64,000 nucleotides of DNA. Origin: DATKPE01 sp035524335 (lineage in GTDB: Bacteria; Bacteroidota; Ignavibacteria; UBA10030; SZUA-254). Location of the stretch: assembly GCA_035524335.1 (NCBI GenBank), contig DATKPE010000038.1, positions 62,001-126,000 of the forward strand. The letters are read 5' to 3'. The translations under genes and the position numbers were made by a program. Below the pieces are notes generated by a model that saw only the letters and a program-made list of their open reading frames with translations, had not been told where the DNA came from and ran no database searches. Position 1 is the first letter of the stretch; the number at the start of each line of letters is the position of its first letter. Below are positions 1-9,016 of the stretch, piece after piece.

Positions 1-315
1 GTCGGGCGACCAGCGGGGATGCCGGTCCTGCTTCGGAGAACCGGCCAGAAGCGCTGCTTTTCCGCCCGTGGCCGGCATGATCCAGATGTCGCTGTTCGAG
101 CTGTTCGCCGCCTTGTCCACGGTCGCGACAACAAATGCGACCCATTTCCCGTCCGGTGAGACCTGCGGGTCGCTGACGCGTTTCGCGCGGAACAGATCCT
201 CTATCTCCATCGGCCGCCCGGGGCGGCCGAGCAGGTCGTGCGGAGAGAGGGCAAGGGAAAGGAGCAGGAATGCCGCGAGGTAAGCGGAGGTGCGGATGCG
301 TTTGACCATGGTCAT
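1..315 (-). CDS. S9 family peptidase, N-terminal part (cut by window edge)
   Basis: About 105 N-terminal codons are visible; the rest lies off the left edge. Residues 1-31 form a signal peptide (basic MTMVKRIR start, then a Leu/Ala-rich core). It continues into 'MEIEDLFRAKRVSDPQVSPDGKW', then 'DIWIMPATGG' and 'HPRWSPD'. That is the first blade of the PD40/DPP-like propeller found ahead of the alpha/beta-hydrolase domain in prolyl oligopeptidase-family (acylaminoacyl/dipeptidyl) peptidases. The protein is probably exported and acts on peptides outside the cytoplasm. ATG at 315 or 309 are both possible starts. The gene follows dcd by 19 bases on the same strand, so the two may be co-transcribed. 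The catalytic domain is not visible, so activity is inferred from the family. Confidence 0.8.
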   Translation of the reverse strand, partial: MTMVKRIRTSAYLAAFLLLSLALSPHDLLGRPGRPMEIEDLFRAKRVSDPQVSPDGKWVAFVVATVDKAANSSNSDIWIMPATGGKAALLAGSPKQDRHPRWSPD

Positions 316-334
316 GGGTGCGTGTCCGTGATGG

Positions 335-871
335 TTACTGAAAATTTTTCCACATCATCGACTCAACAGGCTTCGATGTCCGCCGGTTATATTTCGCCGA
401 TTTCTTTTTCGAATACGGGACGCCGATTTCGCCCGAAATCCTGAAGTAGATCAGCTGGCCGATCGGCATCCCGGGATAGATGCGGACCGGCTGACGGACG
501 GAGATTTCGAGCGTCCAGGTATTGCAGAACCCGATATCCCCCTTTCCCGCCGTCGCGTGGATGTCGATGCCCAGCCGCCCGATACTGCTCTTGCCTTCCA
601 GGAACGGCACGTGGCGGTGCGTCTCGGTGTATTCGCGGGTGACGCCCAGATACAGCCTGCTCGGTACCAGCAGTATGCCGTCAGTGGGAATCCTGAAATA
701 TCTGACCGGATTATGCTTCCGCGCATCGAGAATCTCATCGGTGTATATCGCAAGCCAGCGGCCGAGATGAACATCGTAGCTGTTCGAACCGAGATGGCGC
801 CGGTTGAACGGAGAGATGACGATTGTCCCGCGCCGGATCTCGGCGAGAATTTCAGTGTCGGTAAGAATCAT
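335..871 (-). CDS. dcd: dCTP deaminase
   Basis: 178 aa, cytoplasmic. It deaminates dCTP to dUTP, feeding dTMP synthesis. The family signature is clear: GSNSYDVHLG (residues 28-37), EGKSSIGRLG (92-101) forming the nucleotide site, a His/Thr/Ala stretch at 105-108, and the catalytic Glu at about 122 in 'WTLEISV'. The 'YPGMPIGQLIYF' strand closes the domain. Length is close to the usual 175-195 aa. Whether it is the monofunctional enzyme or the bifunctional dCTP deaminase/dUTPase cannot be settled from sequence alone. A promoter (918-945) lies just upstream, and the S9 peptidase gene follows. Confidence 0.93.
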   Translation of the reverse strand: MILTDTEILAEIRRGTIVISPFNRRHLGSNSYDVHLGRWLAIYTDEILDARKHNPVRYFRIPTDGILLVPSRLYLGVTREYTETHRHVPFLEGKSSIGRLGIDIHATAGKGDIGFCNTWTLEISVRQPVRIYPGMPIGQLIYFRISGEIGVPYSKKKSAKYNRRTSKPVESMMWKNFQ

Positions 872-917
872 GGCATCGGATCGGCGATTGGTCCCGCGCC
901 CGCCCCCGGGATCCGGT

Positions 918-945
918 AATTTACGAAAAAATGACAGAGAAGCAA
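918..945 (-). promoter_or_regulatory. Predicted promoter of dcd
   Basis: On the minus strand: TTGCTT, 16-bp spacer, TAAATT, with TTCG directly before the -10. It fits the motif shared by many upstream regions in this window. Confidence 0.5.
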
Positions 946-1012
946 GGTGCCGCGAACGACGACGGCGCTCTCCCGGGCACCTGCGGCGACAGCGGAATTT
1001 TCCCTCCCCGGA

Positions 1013-3451
1013 TCAGAGACTGAGCAGTTCCTTCCAGTGTACGGCGTACCGGCGGAGCGTCTGTTCGGCCCGGGAATGGATCGAATCGGCCGTGAACGAT
1101 CCATCTCCCCGCCGCTTCCCGGCCGGCACACCAGTGAGGAGTTCAAGTCCCTCGTCGACCGTTTTCACCGCATAAATATGGAATTTTTTCTTTGCGATCG
1201 CTTCGATGACCTCGGCCTTCAGCATGAGATCGTTTTTGTTCTGAAAGGGGATGATCACCCCCTGTGTGCCGGTCAGACCGCGCGATCTGCAGACGGTGAA
1301 AAATCCCTCAATTTTCTGATTGACTCCTCCGATCGGCTGGATTTCACCTTTCTGGTTGACGGAACCGGTGACGGCCAGATCCTGGCGCAGCGGAGCCTCC
1401 GTGAGGCTCGAGAGAATGGCATAGATTTCCGTCGAGGATGCCGAATCGCCGTCCACTCCGCCGTACGACTGTTCGAAGGTGAGGCTTGCGTTCATGGCGA
1501 GCGGAAAGTGCTGGGCGTACATCGCGTGGAGGTACCCGCTGATGATGAGAACGCCTTTATTGTGCACCGGGCCGCTCATCCGCGCCTCGCGTTCGATATT
1601 GATGATGCCCTCCCGGCCGATCGACGTCTTCGCCGTAATGCGGGTCGGAAGCCCGAACATGTACTCGTGCATGTCGTACACCGATAATCCGTTGACCTGC
1701 CCGACGACGGCGCCTTCGGTATCGATCATGATCGTTCCATCGCCGATCACTTCGAGCAGTTTGTCCTCTGCGAGCCGGACGCGCTCGATCCGCTCCTCGA
1801 TTGCACGGGCCACGTGCCGTTTTGTGACGAGCCGGTTATTCTGTTTCCTCGCCCAGTAACTCGACTCCCGGAGAAGGTCCGCGATGAGATTGAAGCGGGT
1901 CGAGAGCTTGTCCTGCCTGCCGGCGAGACGCACGCCGTGTTCGATCACCGCCGCAATTCCGGCGGCATCGAACGGGACAAGATGTTCGTCGTCGCAGATC
2001 ATCTTGATGAAATTGACATAGCGCCTGACGGAATGGGCCTGCTTCGGCATGACAATATCGAAATCGGCACGGACCTTGAAAATTTTCTTGAAGTCGTCGT
2101 CCTGCTCGTACAGGAAAAAGTAGACCGACGCATCGCCGAGCATGATGACCTTGACGTTGATTTCTATCGATTCGGGTTTGAATGCGGAACTCGCCCCGAA
2201 AATGCCGGTTTCCAGCGGCTGGATCTCCAGCAATCCGTTGCGGAGAGTGCGTTTCAACGCCTGCCAGACCCCCGGCTCCACCAGGGCGTCGAGCGCGTTG
2301 ATCACCAGATATCCCCCGTCGGCTTCGAGCAGGGAGCCCGGTTTGATCAGCGTGAAATCGGTGCGCCAGATGCCGTTCCGGTCGACCTGGCGTTCAATCG
2401 TCCCGAAGATGTTCTTGAATTTCGGATTCGTCTCGATGACGATCGGAACACCTTTGGTCTGCGAATTGTCGACGACCACGTTCACCTGATATTCGAGGAA
2501 GGAATCCTCCTCCGACTGCATGCCCGCCATTTCAAGGAGCGGGGAGGCCTGCTGGTGATCGTCGTGGGGACGGAACCGGTTGAGATTCTCGAGGATGTCC
2601 TCCTGCACATATTCGAGATACAGCCGCAGTTTATCGTCGGTGAACGCCTCCCGGACTTCGTCGACGCTTTCCTTGACGATCGGCAGGATGTAGCGCTGGG
2701 CGAGCTCGTTCATCGATTCCCGCGCCTTCCGCTCGATGTTGTGCAGTTCGCGGAAAACGGATTCCATCTGCATCTCGAGTGCGGCCCGGTCCCTGCTGAA
2801 CTGTTCGATCTGCTCCTTCGAGACCTGCCCCTGCTTCAGAAGGCCGTCGAGCTGGTCGAAGCTGACCGGCTGGCCGTTGACGACAGGCGTGATGTCGGGC
2901 CGCACGCCGGGTCCGGACTGCACCTGAACAACCTCGAACCCCTTTTCCTTCACCTTTGATTCAAAATCGTGGAGCACGCTCTGCTGGCGGGCCTGGAACA
3001 GCTCCATGGTCTTTTTCCGCTCGTCCTTGTAGCGCTTTCTCTCGAACGCTGCCGGGATGTTTTTCAGCAGATCGCCGATGAGATCGCGCATCGCCTGCCG
3101 GAACGCCGCCCCGTCACCGGCCGGAAGGGTCAGAAGCATCGGCTGGTCGGGGTTCCGGAAATTATGGACGTAGCACCGGTCGAAGAGCGTGGAAGAGCGT
3201 TCCTGCAGTTCGGAAAGCATTCTCTTGATCGTGGTCATCCTTCCGGTTCCGGAAAATCCCGTCACGAAGACGTTGTAGCCGGGGTGTTTCATCTCCAGCC
3301 CGAGACGGAGCGCCTTCAGGGCGCGCTCCTGCCCGATGATTTCCTTTGTCGGCCGGACATCGTCGGTGGTCCTGATGCCGAGGGAATCGGGGTCGCAGTT
3401 CCAGCGGAGCTCGTTGAGCGGAATTTCCCTGACGGGACGGGATGTTGGCAT
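1013..3451 (-). CDS. Lon-related ATP-dependent protease (AAA_32/LonC type)
   Basis: 812 aa from the ATG at 3451. That start is preferred over the longer frame opening at 3529 because a promoter (3495-3523) lies inside the extension. Domains: an N-terminal AAA_32-type ATPase with Walker A-like GFSGTGRMTT (65-74), where Arg replaces the usual Lys as is common in this family; a middle helical insert (about 150-270); a second ATPase part; and a C-terminal Lon protease domain. The catalytic dyad is Ser about 670 (GDSAS) and Lys about 713 (GGVNQKIEG), 43 residues apart as in classical Lon. It is probably a cytoplasmic or membrane-associated protein-quality protease. It is distinct from the true Lon at 37906-40320. 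Substrates are unknown. Confidence 0.9.
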   Translation of the reverse strand: MPTSRPVREIPLNELRWNCDPDSLGIRTTDDVRPTKEIIGQERALKALRLGLEMKHPGYNVFVTGFSGTGRMTTIKRMLSELQERSSTLFDRCYVHNFRNPDQPMLLTLPAGDGAAFRQAMRDLIGDLLKNIPAAFERKRYKDERKKTMELFQARQQSVLHDFESKVKEKGFEVVQVQSGPGVRPDITPVVNGQPVSFDQLDGLLKQGQVSKEQIEQFSRDRAALEMQMESVFRELHNIERKARESMNELAQRYILPIVKESVDEVREAFTDDKLRLYLEYVQEDILENLNRFRPHDDHQQASPLLEMAGMQSEEDSFLEYQVNVVVDNSQTKGVPIVIETNPKFKNIFGTIERQVDRNGIWRTDFTLIKPGSLLEADGGYLVINALDALVEPGVWQALKRTLRNGLLEIQPLETGIFGASSAFKPESIEINVKVIMLGDASVYFFLYEQDDDFKKIFKVRADFDIVMPKQAHSVRRYVNFIKMICDDEHLVPFDAAGIAAVIEHGVRLAGRQDKLSTRFNLIADLLRESSYWARKQNNRLVTKRHVARAIEERIERVRLAEDKLLEVIGDGTIMIDTEGAVVGQVNGLSVYDMHEYMFGLPTRITAKTSIGREGIINIEREARMSGPVHNKGVLIISGYLHAMYAQHFPLAMNASLTFEQSYGGVDGDSASSTEIYAILSSLTEAPLRQDLAVTGSVNQKGEIQPIGGVNQKIEGFFTVCRSRGLTGTQGVIIPFQNKNDLMLKAEVIEAIAKKKFHIYAVKTVDEGLELLTGVPAGKRRGDGSFTADSIHSRAEQTLRRYAVHWKELLSL

Positions 3452-3494
3452 AGACGTGTTCCAGGAAAAATCGATGTTCAGAGTTTGTGCAGGA

Positions 3495-3523
3495 AAATAA
3501 GGAGGATTGCCGTAAATGGCAAA
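3495..3523 (-). promoter_or_regulatory. Predicted promoter of the Lon-related protease
   Basis: On the minus strand: TTGCCA, 17-bp spacer, TATTTT. The predicted transcript starts near 3488, which supports the ATG at 3451. Confidence 0.5.
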
Positions 3524-3571
3524 TGCCACGAACCGCCGGCTCTCGTCCGAACGGCTCTTCTGCGGATAACT

Positions 3572-3599
3572 TTGACCGGCGCCCCGATTTTACTATCTT
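3572..3599 (+). promoter_or_regulatory. Predicted promoter of the PafA-like phosphatase
   Basis: TTGACC, 16-bp spacer, TATCTT, ending 24 bases before the start codon. Confidence 0.55.
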
Positions 3600-3623
3600 G
3601 AGCCGATCATAAGGATAACGCGT

Positions 3624-5261
3624 ATGAACTTTGTCCGTCTCTTCCGCACCCTCATCCCGCTCCTTCTCTTCACCGCCGGCCTCGCCGCCCAGCCGCCGAA
3701 GCTGGTCGTGGTCATCATTCTGGACCAGTTTCCCTACGATTACCTCCAGCGGTTCGAGCCCTGGTTTGGCGAGGGCGGATTCAGATACCTCCTCAATCAG
3801 GGGGCCGATTTCTCGAACGCGCGGTATGAATACGCCACGACGAAAACCGCGCCGGGCCATGCGGCACTGCTCACCGGCAGTTACAATCACCGCGACGGTA
3901 TCGTCGCGAACCGCTGGTGGGACCGGGACCGCCAGCGCTGGATGAATTCGGTGGACGACGACAGCGTCACCATCCTCGGTCACCGGACCCCCGGGCACTC
4001 GCCCAAAAACCTTCTCACCTACACGGCCGGCGATATGCTCCGGCTCGGCACGAATTTCCGCTCCAAGGTCGTTTCCATAGCGCATAAAGACCGGAGTGCG
4101 GTGCTCATGGGGGGAAAATTCGGCTCGGCCTACTGGATCGAGGATTCGCTCGTGGTGACTTCGACCTATTACCGCAGAAACCTCCCCGCCTGGGTGGAGG
4201 ACTTCAACCGCTCGGATGCCATGCGGTCGTATTTCGGAAAAACATGGACCGAGCTCCGGCCCGACGTCGCGGCGACGATATGCGACGACGACAACGCCCC
4301 CTACGAGGCGAACCCGGGCAACATCGGCATCGTGTTCCCGCACCGGATCACGGGCGACGATCCCGCCCGCATCACCCCCTCGTTCTACAGATCGGTGGAG
4401 TTCTCACCCTTTGCCATCGAATACCTGTTCGATCTGGTGCGCCGCGCATGCGCCGCGGAGAGCCTCGGCCAGCGCGGAGTGACCGACATGCTCTGCATCG
4501 GGGTCTCGATCACCGACGACATCGGTCACGCCTTCGGTCCGAGAAGCCATGAAGTTTTCGACAATGCGCTCCGGACCGATGCGGTTCTGGCCGGATTCTT
4601 TTCCTATCTGGACAAGCGGATCGGACTCGCCAACTGTCTGATTGCCTGTTCGAGCGATCACGGCATACCGCCGATTCCCGAAGATATGAAGAAAATGTCC
4701 CCCGATATTCCGGCCGGGCGCATCGCTCCCTCCGCGATCTCCGCCCTGGCGGCCGCGCAACTCGATGCGGCGTTCGGTTCGCCGCCCTCCGGCAAAAAAT
4801 GGGTCGAGGCGGTCGTCGAATCCGACATCTACCTGAACAGGTCCGTCCTCCGGGATAAACAGCTTCCGCTCGACAGGGTCACACAGCTTCTCAAGGATTC
4901 CCTCGCCTTCAGAACCCCCTTTGCAGGCGCATTTACCCGGACCGAACTGGAAAGAGGGGAATTCAGCGATCCCCTGGGGAAGGCCTACGAAAGAGCGTTT
5001 TACGGTCCCAGAAGCGGGGATATCGTTTTCGTTCTCAGACCGTACTATATTATCAGCGGAGAAAAGGAGGGAACGAATCACGGCCAGCCGTACGATTACG
5101 ATTCCCATGTGCCTCTCCTTCTCGCGGGAGGGGCGGTCCTGCCGGGTGTTTATCGCGGCGAAGTGTCTCCGGTCGATCTGGCGCCGACGATCTGTTCGAT
5201 CCTGCACATTGAGTTTCCCCCGAGCCGGGAAGGGCGGGTGCTCAGGGAAGCGATACGGTAG
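3624..5261 (+). CDS. Alkaline phosphatase family protein, PafA-like
   Basis: 545 aa with a signal peptide (residues 1-22, ending at Ala-Ala-Gln), so periplasmic or exported. It has the type I phosphodiesterase/alkaline phosphatase fold. The first metal ligand is Asp34 (VIILDQF). The nucleophile is Thr75 in 'TKTAPGHAALLTG', the Thr rather than Ser found in PafA/PhoK-type enzymes. Later metal-ligand motifs are 'DDIGHAFGP', 'CSSDHG' and 'GTNHGQPYDYDSHVPLL'. Length matches PafA (about 545 aa). It likely releases phosphate from organic monoesters outside the cytoplasm. It is monocistronic, with its own promoter, and converges with the VWA gene downstream. Substrate range is not deducible. Confidence 0.88.
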   Translation: MNFVRLFRTLIPLLLFTAGLAAQPPKLVVVIILDQFPYDYLQRFEPWFGEGGFRYLLNQGADFSNARYEYATTKTAPGHAALLTGSYNHRDGIVANRWWDRDRQRWMNSVDDDSVTILGHRTPGHSPKNLLTYTAGDMLRLGTNFRSKVVSIAHKDRSAVLMGGKFGSAYWIEDSLVVTSTYYRRNLPAWVEDFNRSDAMRSYFGKTWTELRPDVAATICDDDNAPYEANPGNIGIVFPHRITGDDPARITPSFYRSVEFSPFAIEYLFDLVRRACAAESLGQRGVTDMLCIGVSITDDIGHAFGPRSHEVFDNALRTDAVLAGFFSYLDKRIGLANCLIACSSDHGIPPIPEDMKKMSPDIPAGRIAPSAISALAAAQLDAAFGSPPSGKKWVEAVVESDIYLNRSVLRDKQLPLDRVTQLLKDSLAFRTPFAGAFTRTELERGEFSDPLGKAYERAFYGPRSGDIVFVLRPYYIISGEKEGTNHGQPYDYDSHVPLLLAGGAVLPGVYRGEVSPVDLAPTICSILHIEFPPSREGRVLREAIR

Positions 5262-5266
5262 GTGGT

Positions 5267-6367
5267 TCAGGCGGCGCCGAAGCGTTTCCTCCTGTTGCGT
5301 ATATAATCGACGAACACAAATTCGCCGATGTTCTGAAGCTGTGGATAGTACATTCTCCCCTTGTTGACCCGGGTCAGTTCCTCGACGAAATTGATAAGGT
5401 AGGGATCGCGCGCCACCATGAAGGTGCTGATGGCGACCTTTTCCCTCCGGCACGCGACTGCCTCGTCGAGGGTTTTGTTGACGATCCGGGGATCGAGGCC
5501 GAATGAATTTTTGTACAGCCGGCCGTTCGCATCAAAAATCGCGGACGGTTTTCCGTCGGTGATCAGAAAAATCTGCTTGTTGGGGGTGCGCTGGCGGCGG
5601 AGGAGCGTGCGGGCGAGTTGGAGGCCGGCGCGTGTATTGGTATGATACGGACCCACCGCAAGAAAGGGGAGTTCGGCCAGGCTCACCAGCCGGGCATCGT
5701 CACCGAAGGTGACGACGGAAAGATAGTCTCTGGGAAATTTCTGTGTGATCAGTTCGGCGAGAGCGAGGGCGACCTGCTTGGCCGGCGTGATCCTGTCCTC
5801 GCCGTACAGAATCATGCTGTGACTGATGTCGATCATCAGCACGGTGGCGCAGGAGGTTGTGAACTCGGTTTCGTACACTTCGAGGTCGTCCTCGGAGAGC
5901 GAAAACGAATCGATGCCGTCACGCTTGAAGGCGTTCGTCATGGTGGCGGTGAGATCGATGTTGGTCGCGGATTCGCCGGGGCTCCACTTTTTTGTTTCGC
6001 TGATGCGGTCGACCCCGGTGCCGGTCTGCGGCGTTTCGTGCGCCCCGACCGATCCCTTCCGGAGTGAGGTGAAAATTTCGCGGAGCGCGTCCTGCCGGAT
6101 GCGCTGGATCCCCCTGGTCGTGAGGGAAAGATTGCTGTCGACCTCCTCGATCAGCCCCATGTCCTTCAGTTTCTGAATCAGCTCTTCCATCGAGAGCGAT
6201 GAATCAAACAGTCCGTATTCCTCCGCAAGCTGTTTGATCCAGTCCAGCGCCTCCTCCACGTCCCCGTTGGTCTGTAGCATGATGTAGCTGAAGAGCGAGA
6301 CGAGTTTCTCGAGCTTCTGCTCGTCGGTCATGGAGACCGGGGTCCATTTGGAATAGCGGTAGCGCAT
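5267..6367 (-). CDS. von Willebrand factor A-domain protein, partner of MoxR ATPase
   Basis: 366 aa with no signal peptide, so cytoplasmic. The N-terminal 'MRYRYSKW' start is typical of this VWA subgroup and is why the first ATG was chosen. A helical region follows (15-150), then a VWA domain (about 170-350) with an intact MIDAS, Asp180-Ile-Ser-His-Ser184, and 'LITDGKPS' carrying the distal Asp. It starts 29 bases after the stop of the upstream MoxR-type ATPase, so the pair form one operon. That ATPase/VWA pairing is the architecture of magnesium-chelatase I/D-like and MoxR chaperones that insert metals or mature protein complexes. The client here is unknown, and no candidate is encoded beside it. 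Confidence 0.85.
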   Translation of the reverse strand: MRYRYSKWTPVSMTDEQKLEKLVSLFSYIMLQTNGDVEEALDWIKQLAEEYGLFDSSLSMEELIQKLKDMGLIEEVDSNLSLTTRGIQRIRQDALREIFTSLRKGSVGAHETPQTGTGVDRISETKKWSPGESATNIDLTATMTNAFKRDGIDSFSLSEDDLEVYETEFTTSCATVLMIDISHSMILYGEDRITPAKQVALALAELITQKFPRDYLSVVTFGDDARLVSLAELPFLAVGPYHTNTRAGLQLARTLLRRQRTPNKQIFLITDGKPSAIFDANGRLYKNSFGLDPRIVNKTLDEAVACRREKVAISTFMVARDPYLINFVEELTRVNKGRMYYPQLQNIGEFVFVDYIRNRRKRFGAA

Positions 6368-6396
6368 GGTCGGTGATGGACGCGGGGCGGGTGCCC

Positions 6397-7908
6397 TCAG
6401 TCGTCCTCGTCGCCTTTGCCGGTGAAAATGCTCCCAACGAGGTCCTTGTATTCCACAAGGTGGTCGATTTCGTCTTTTGCGATCTTGGAGAACTGGTGGA
6501 GGCCGTCCAGCACGAACTCCATTGCCGACGCCAGTTCGAGGGTGTTGTCCGGAGCGATTCCGAGATGCCGGATGGTGATGTCGCGCAGACCCTTCACCCT
6601 GTTGAGCTCTGCGTAATAGCGGGTGAGCGTCATATCGTCCGCGATTTCCACCTTCTGTCCAGATTCAAACCAGGAGGTGACGACGCCGTACTCCGGATCG
6701 TCGGACGGGGACTGCCGCTGTTCATGCCCGCCGGCCCGGGGCGGTTTCCTCTGAAGCGGGTCGGGAAAGTAGCGCTTGAAGACCGACCGGACCGCCTTCC
6801 CGATGAGAGCCCTCCCGATTTTTGCCGGCCCTTCCTGCTCTCCCTCGAAGACCAGCTCGATCTTGCCGCTCATCCCGGGAAGGATTGTCGCAAGGTCGCA
6901 TATCCGCGGGACAACGTTCGCGTCGTTGTTGAGAATCGCGCGCCGTTCCGCATTGCTGACAAGGTTCTCGATGGCGGCGATGGTCATGCGGGCGCTGACA
7001 CCCGACTTCTGGTCGACGAATTCGCTCTTCCGCGCTTCGAAGGCGATCTGCTCGATGATTTCCCTGAAATACTTCGGGATGAGAACCGGCCTACTGTCCC
7101 GGTCCACCAGCGCTTCCTGTTCTGTTATGGCGATGGCGTCTTCCAGCGTCCGGGGATAGTGGGTGAAGATCTGCGAATCGATCCGGTCTTTGAGAGGAGT
7201 GATGATGTTTCCCCTGTTTGTATAATCCTCGGGATTTGCCGTAAAGACGATGAGGATGTCGAGCGGGATCCTGATGTTGAAGCCCCGGATCTGAATATCC
7301 TTTTCCTGCATGATGTTGAACAGACCGACCTGAATGCGGGGCTGAAGATCGGGAAGTTCGTTGATCGCGAAGATGCCTCTGTTCGTCCGGGGAATGATGC
7401 CGAAGTGGATCGCCCCCTCGTGCGAATAGTGGAGCCGCTGGGTGGCGGCTTTGATCGGATCGATATCGCCAATGAGATCGGCGATCGTGACATCGGGAGT
7501 CGCCAGTTTTTCTCCGAGGCGGGCGTCGCGGTGGAGCCATTCGACCCCGACCTCGTCTCCGTGTTCCCTCACAAGATCTGTGCACCGTTTGCAGACCGGG
7601 TGATAAGGGTTGTCGTTGATCTCACAGCCTGCGATGACCGGGATGAACTCGTCCAGCAGCTGCGGGAGCTGGCGGACAATCCGTGTCTTGGCCTGGCCGC
7701 GCAGACCAAGGAGCATGATGTCGTGCTTGGCCAGGATCGCGTTGACCATGGCCGGGATGACGGTGCCATCATAACCGATGATCCCCGGGAAGAGAGGTTC
7801 CTGATTCCGCAGTTTGGCGATGAGGTTTGCGCGGATTTCGTCTTTGACCGGGAGGACGGAGTAATTCTTCCGCTTCAGTTCGGCAATCGTGGAGGGGCGA
7901 TGGGTCAT
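6397..7908 (-). CDS. MoxR-type AAA+ ATPase (magnesium chelatase subunit I-like)
   Basis: 503 aa from the ATG at 7908; the frame is open further upstream but crosses the promoter at 7968-7996. Walker A is GLRGQAKT (68-75). A four-residue-spaced Cys cluster near 100 ('PVCKRCTDL' with an earlier Cys) may bind a metal. The sensor and lid parts ('FTANPEDYTNRG', 'RMTIAAIENLVSNAERRA') are recognisable. It is probably a ring-forming ATPase working with the VWA protein encoded immediately downstream. Family members remodel enzyme complexes or insert metal cofactors. The role here is inferred only from the pairing. Confidence 0.87.
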   Translation of the reverse strand: MTHRPSTIAELKRKNYSVLPVKDEIRANLIAKLRNQEPLFPGIIGYDGTVIPAMVNAILAKHDIMLLGLRGQAKTRIVRQLPQLLDEFIPVIAGCEINDNPYHPVCKRCTDLVREHGDEVGVEWLHRDARLGEKLATPDVTIADLIGDIDPIKAATQRLHYSHEGAIHFGIIPRTNRGIFAINELPDLQPRIQVGLFNIMQEKDIQIRGFNIRIPLDILIVFTANPEDYTNRGNIITPLKDRIDSQIFTHYPRTLEDAIAITEQEALVDRDSRPVLIPKYFREIIEQIAFEARKSEFVDQKSGVSARMTIAAIENLVSNAERRAILNNDANVVPRICDLATILPGMSGKIELVFEGEQEGPAKIGRALIGKAVRSVFKRYFPDPLQRKPPRAGGHEQRQSPSDDPEYGVVTSWFESGQKVEIADDMTLTRYYAELNRVKGLRDITIRHLGIAPDNTLELASAMEFVLDGLHQFSKIAKDEIDHLVEYKDLVGSIFTGKGDEDD

Positions 7909-7967
7909 GGAGGTTTCTCGCAAGAACAGAGACGATGATCGACGGAAATTTAAATTTTTCCTCAAAT

Positions 7968-7996
7968 AATGTAGACCCTTTTTCAGTGAAATGCAA
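7968..7996 (-). promoter_or_regulatory. Predicted promoter of the MoxR-VWA operon
   Basis: On the minus strand: TTGCAT, 17-bp spacer, TACATT. It diverges from the promoter at 8044-8072. Confidence 0.5.
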
Positions 7997-8043
7997 AGAA
8001 GGGCAAGCGCGAGCCGGCGCACCGCCCGCGTATCGATCGGGTG

Positions 8044-8072
8044 TTGAGTCTCGGTGAAGATTTGCGTATTTT
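8044..8072 (+). promoter_or_regulatory. Predicted promoter of the YjbH-like gene
   Basis: TTGAGT, 17-bp spacer, TATTTT, ending 19 bases before the ATG at 8092. Confidence 0.5.
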
Positions 8073-8091
8073 CCATCGGGGATCACACACC

Positions 8092-8877
8092 ATGACAGGC
8101 TCCTTCGCCCGATCAGCCGGCATCGTCCTTCTGTTCCTCCTTCTCGGAGATCGTTCCGTTCTCAACGCACAGGGAACTGCCGGGAGCGGTGCGCTTCTCG
8201 AGACACGTTCGCTCGTCGATATTCCCACCGCGGGGATGCTCCCGCACGGCGATTTCGCCCTCGGCATGGAGTTTTTCCAGGAAGGCGGGATGCTCTTCAG
8301 CGGTTCATTCGGCGTCACCGACCATTTTATGCTCGGTCTCTCCTACGGCGGCACCGGACTTCTCGGCGACGCACATCCTCAGTGGAATCCCGCTCCGGGA
8401 GTTCTTTTCAGGGTCAGGATTTTCGATGAAACCATTTCCCTGCCGGCTCTGGTCCTGGGATTTGAATCACAGGGGAAAGAACCGTATGTCACCGATCCGG
8501 GCCGGTATACGATCAAATCGCCGGGCTTTTATCTCGTCGTGAGTAAAAATTATGAAGCGTACGGCACTCTGTCGTTTCACGGGGGAGTGAATTACAGCCT
8601 GGAGCATGCGGACGGCGACAAAGATCCGGATCTCTTCGCCGGAGCGGAAAAATCTGTCGGACGGTTTCTGTCGTTTCTTGCCGAGTACAACCTCGGCTGG
8701 GACGACAGCGACAGGGGCGCCCGCGGACGGGGACGGGGATATCTGAACCTGGCCCTCGCCGTAAGCGCCGGAAACGGTCTGACCCTCCGGTTTTCCCTCA
8801 AGGATCTGCTCCACAACCAGCCCCAGGTCACCGCGGGTAATCGTGTGTTTTCGGTCGACTTTGTCAATCCAATCTGA
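8092..8877 (+). CDS. YjbH-like outer-membrane barrel protein
   Basis: 261 aa from the ATG at 8092, chosen because the promoter lies inside any longer frame. The signal peptide (about 1-27) is followed by 'LVDIPTAGMLPHGDFALGM', 'FGVTDHFMLGLSYGG' and alternating hydrophobic strands ending in Ile. That is the pattern of a small outer-membrane beta barrel resembling part of YjbH/DUF940 proteins. Those proteins accompany exopolysaccharide systems in proteobacteria, but no polysaccharide genes are adjacent here, so only the envelope location is inferred. Monocistronic. Confidence 0.65.
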   Translation: MTGSFARSAGIVLLFLLLGDRSVLNAQGTAGSGALLETRSLVDIPTAGMLPHGDFALGMEFFQEGGMLFSGSFGVTDHFMLGLSYGGTGLLGDAHPQWNPAPGVLFRVRIFDETISLPALVLGFESQGKEPYVTDPGRYTIKSPGFYLVVSKNYEAYGTLSFHGGVNYSLEHADGDKDPDLFAGAEKSVGRFLSFLAEYNLGWDDSDRGARGRGRGYLNLALAVSAGNGLTLRFSLKDLLHNQPQVTAGNRVFSVDFVNPI

Positions 8878-8964
8878 CTGTGGGAGAAATCCAACACTTC
8901 TCCGGACGTTGTCCGTTCTAACCCACATTCCTTATTTTTAATCTGTTTTTAAGGATATGGAGTC

Positions 8965-8993
8965 TTGTTTTCCGATCATTATATCAGTAAATT
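8965..8993 (+). promoter_or_regulatory. Predicted promoter of the Gly/Tyr-rich lipoprotein
   Basis: TTGTTT, 17-bp spacer, TAAATT, in an AT-rich 190-base intergenic region, 78 bases before the start codon. Confidence 0.4.
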
Positions 8994-9016
8994 ATTCTCA
9001 ATAATGATGAATGATT

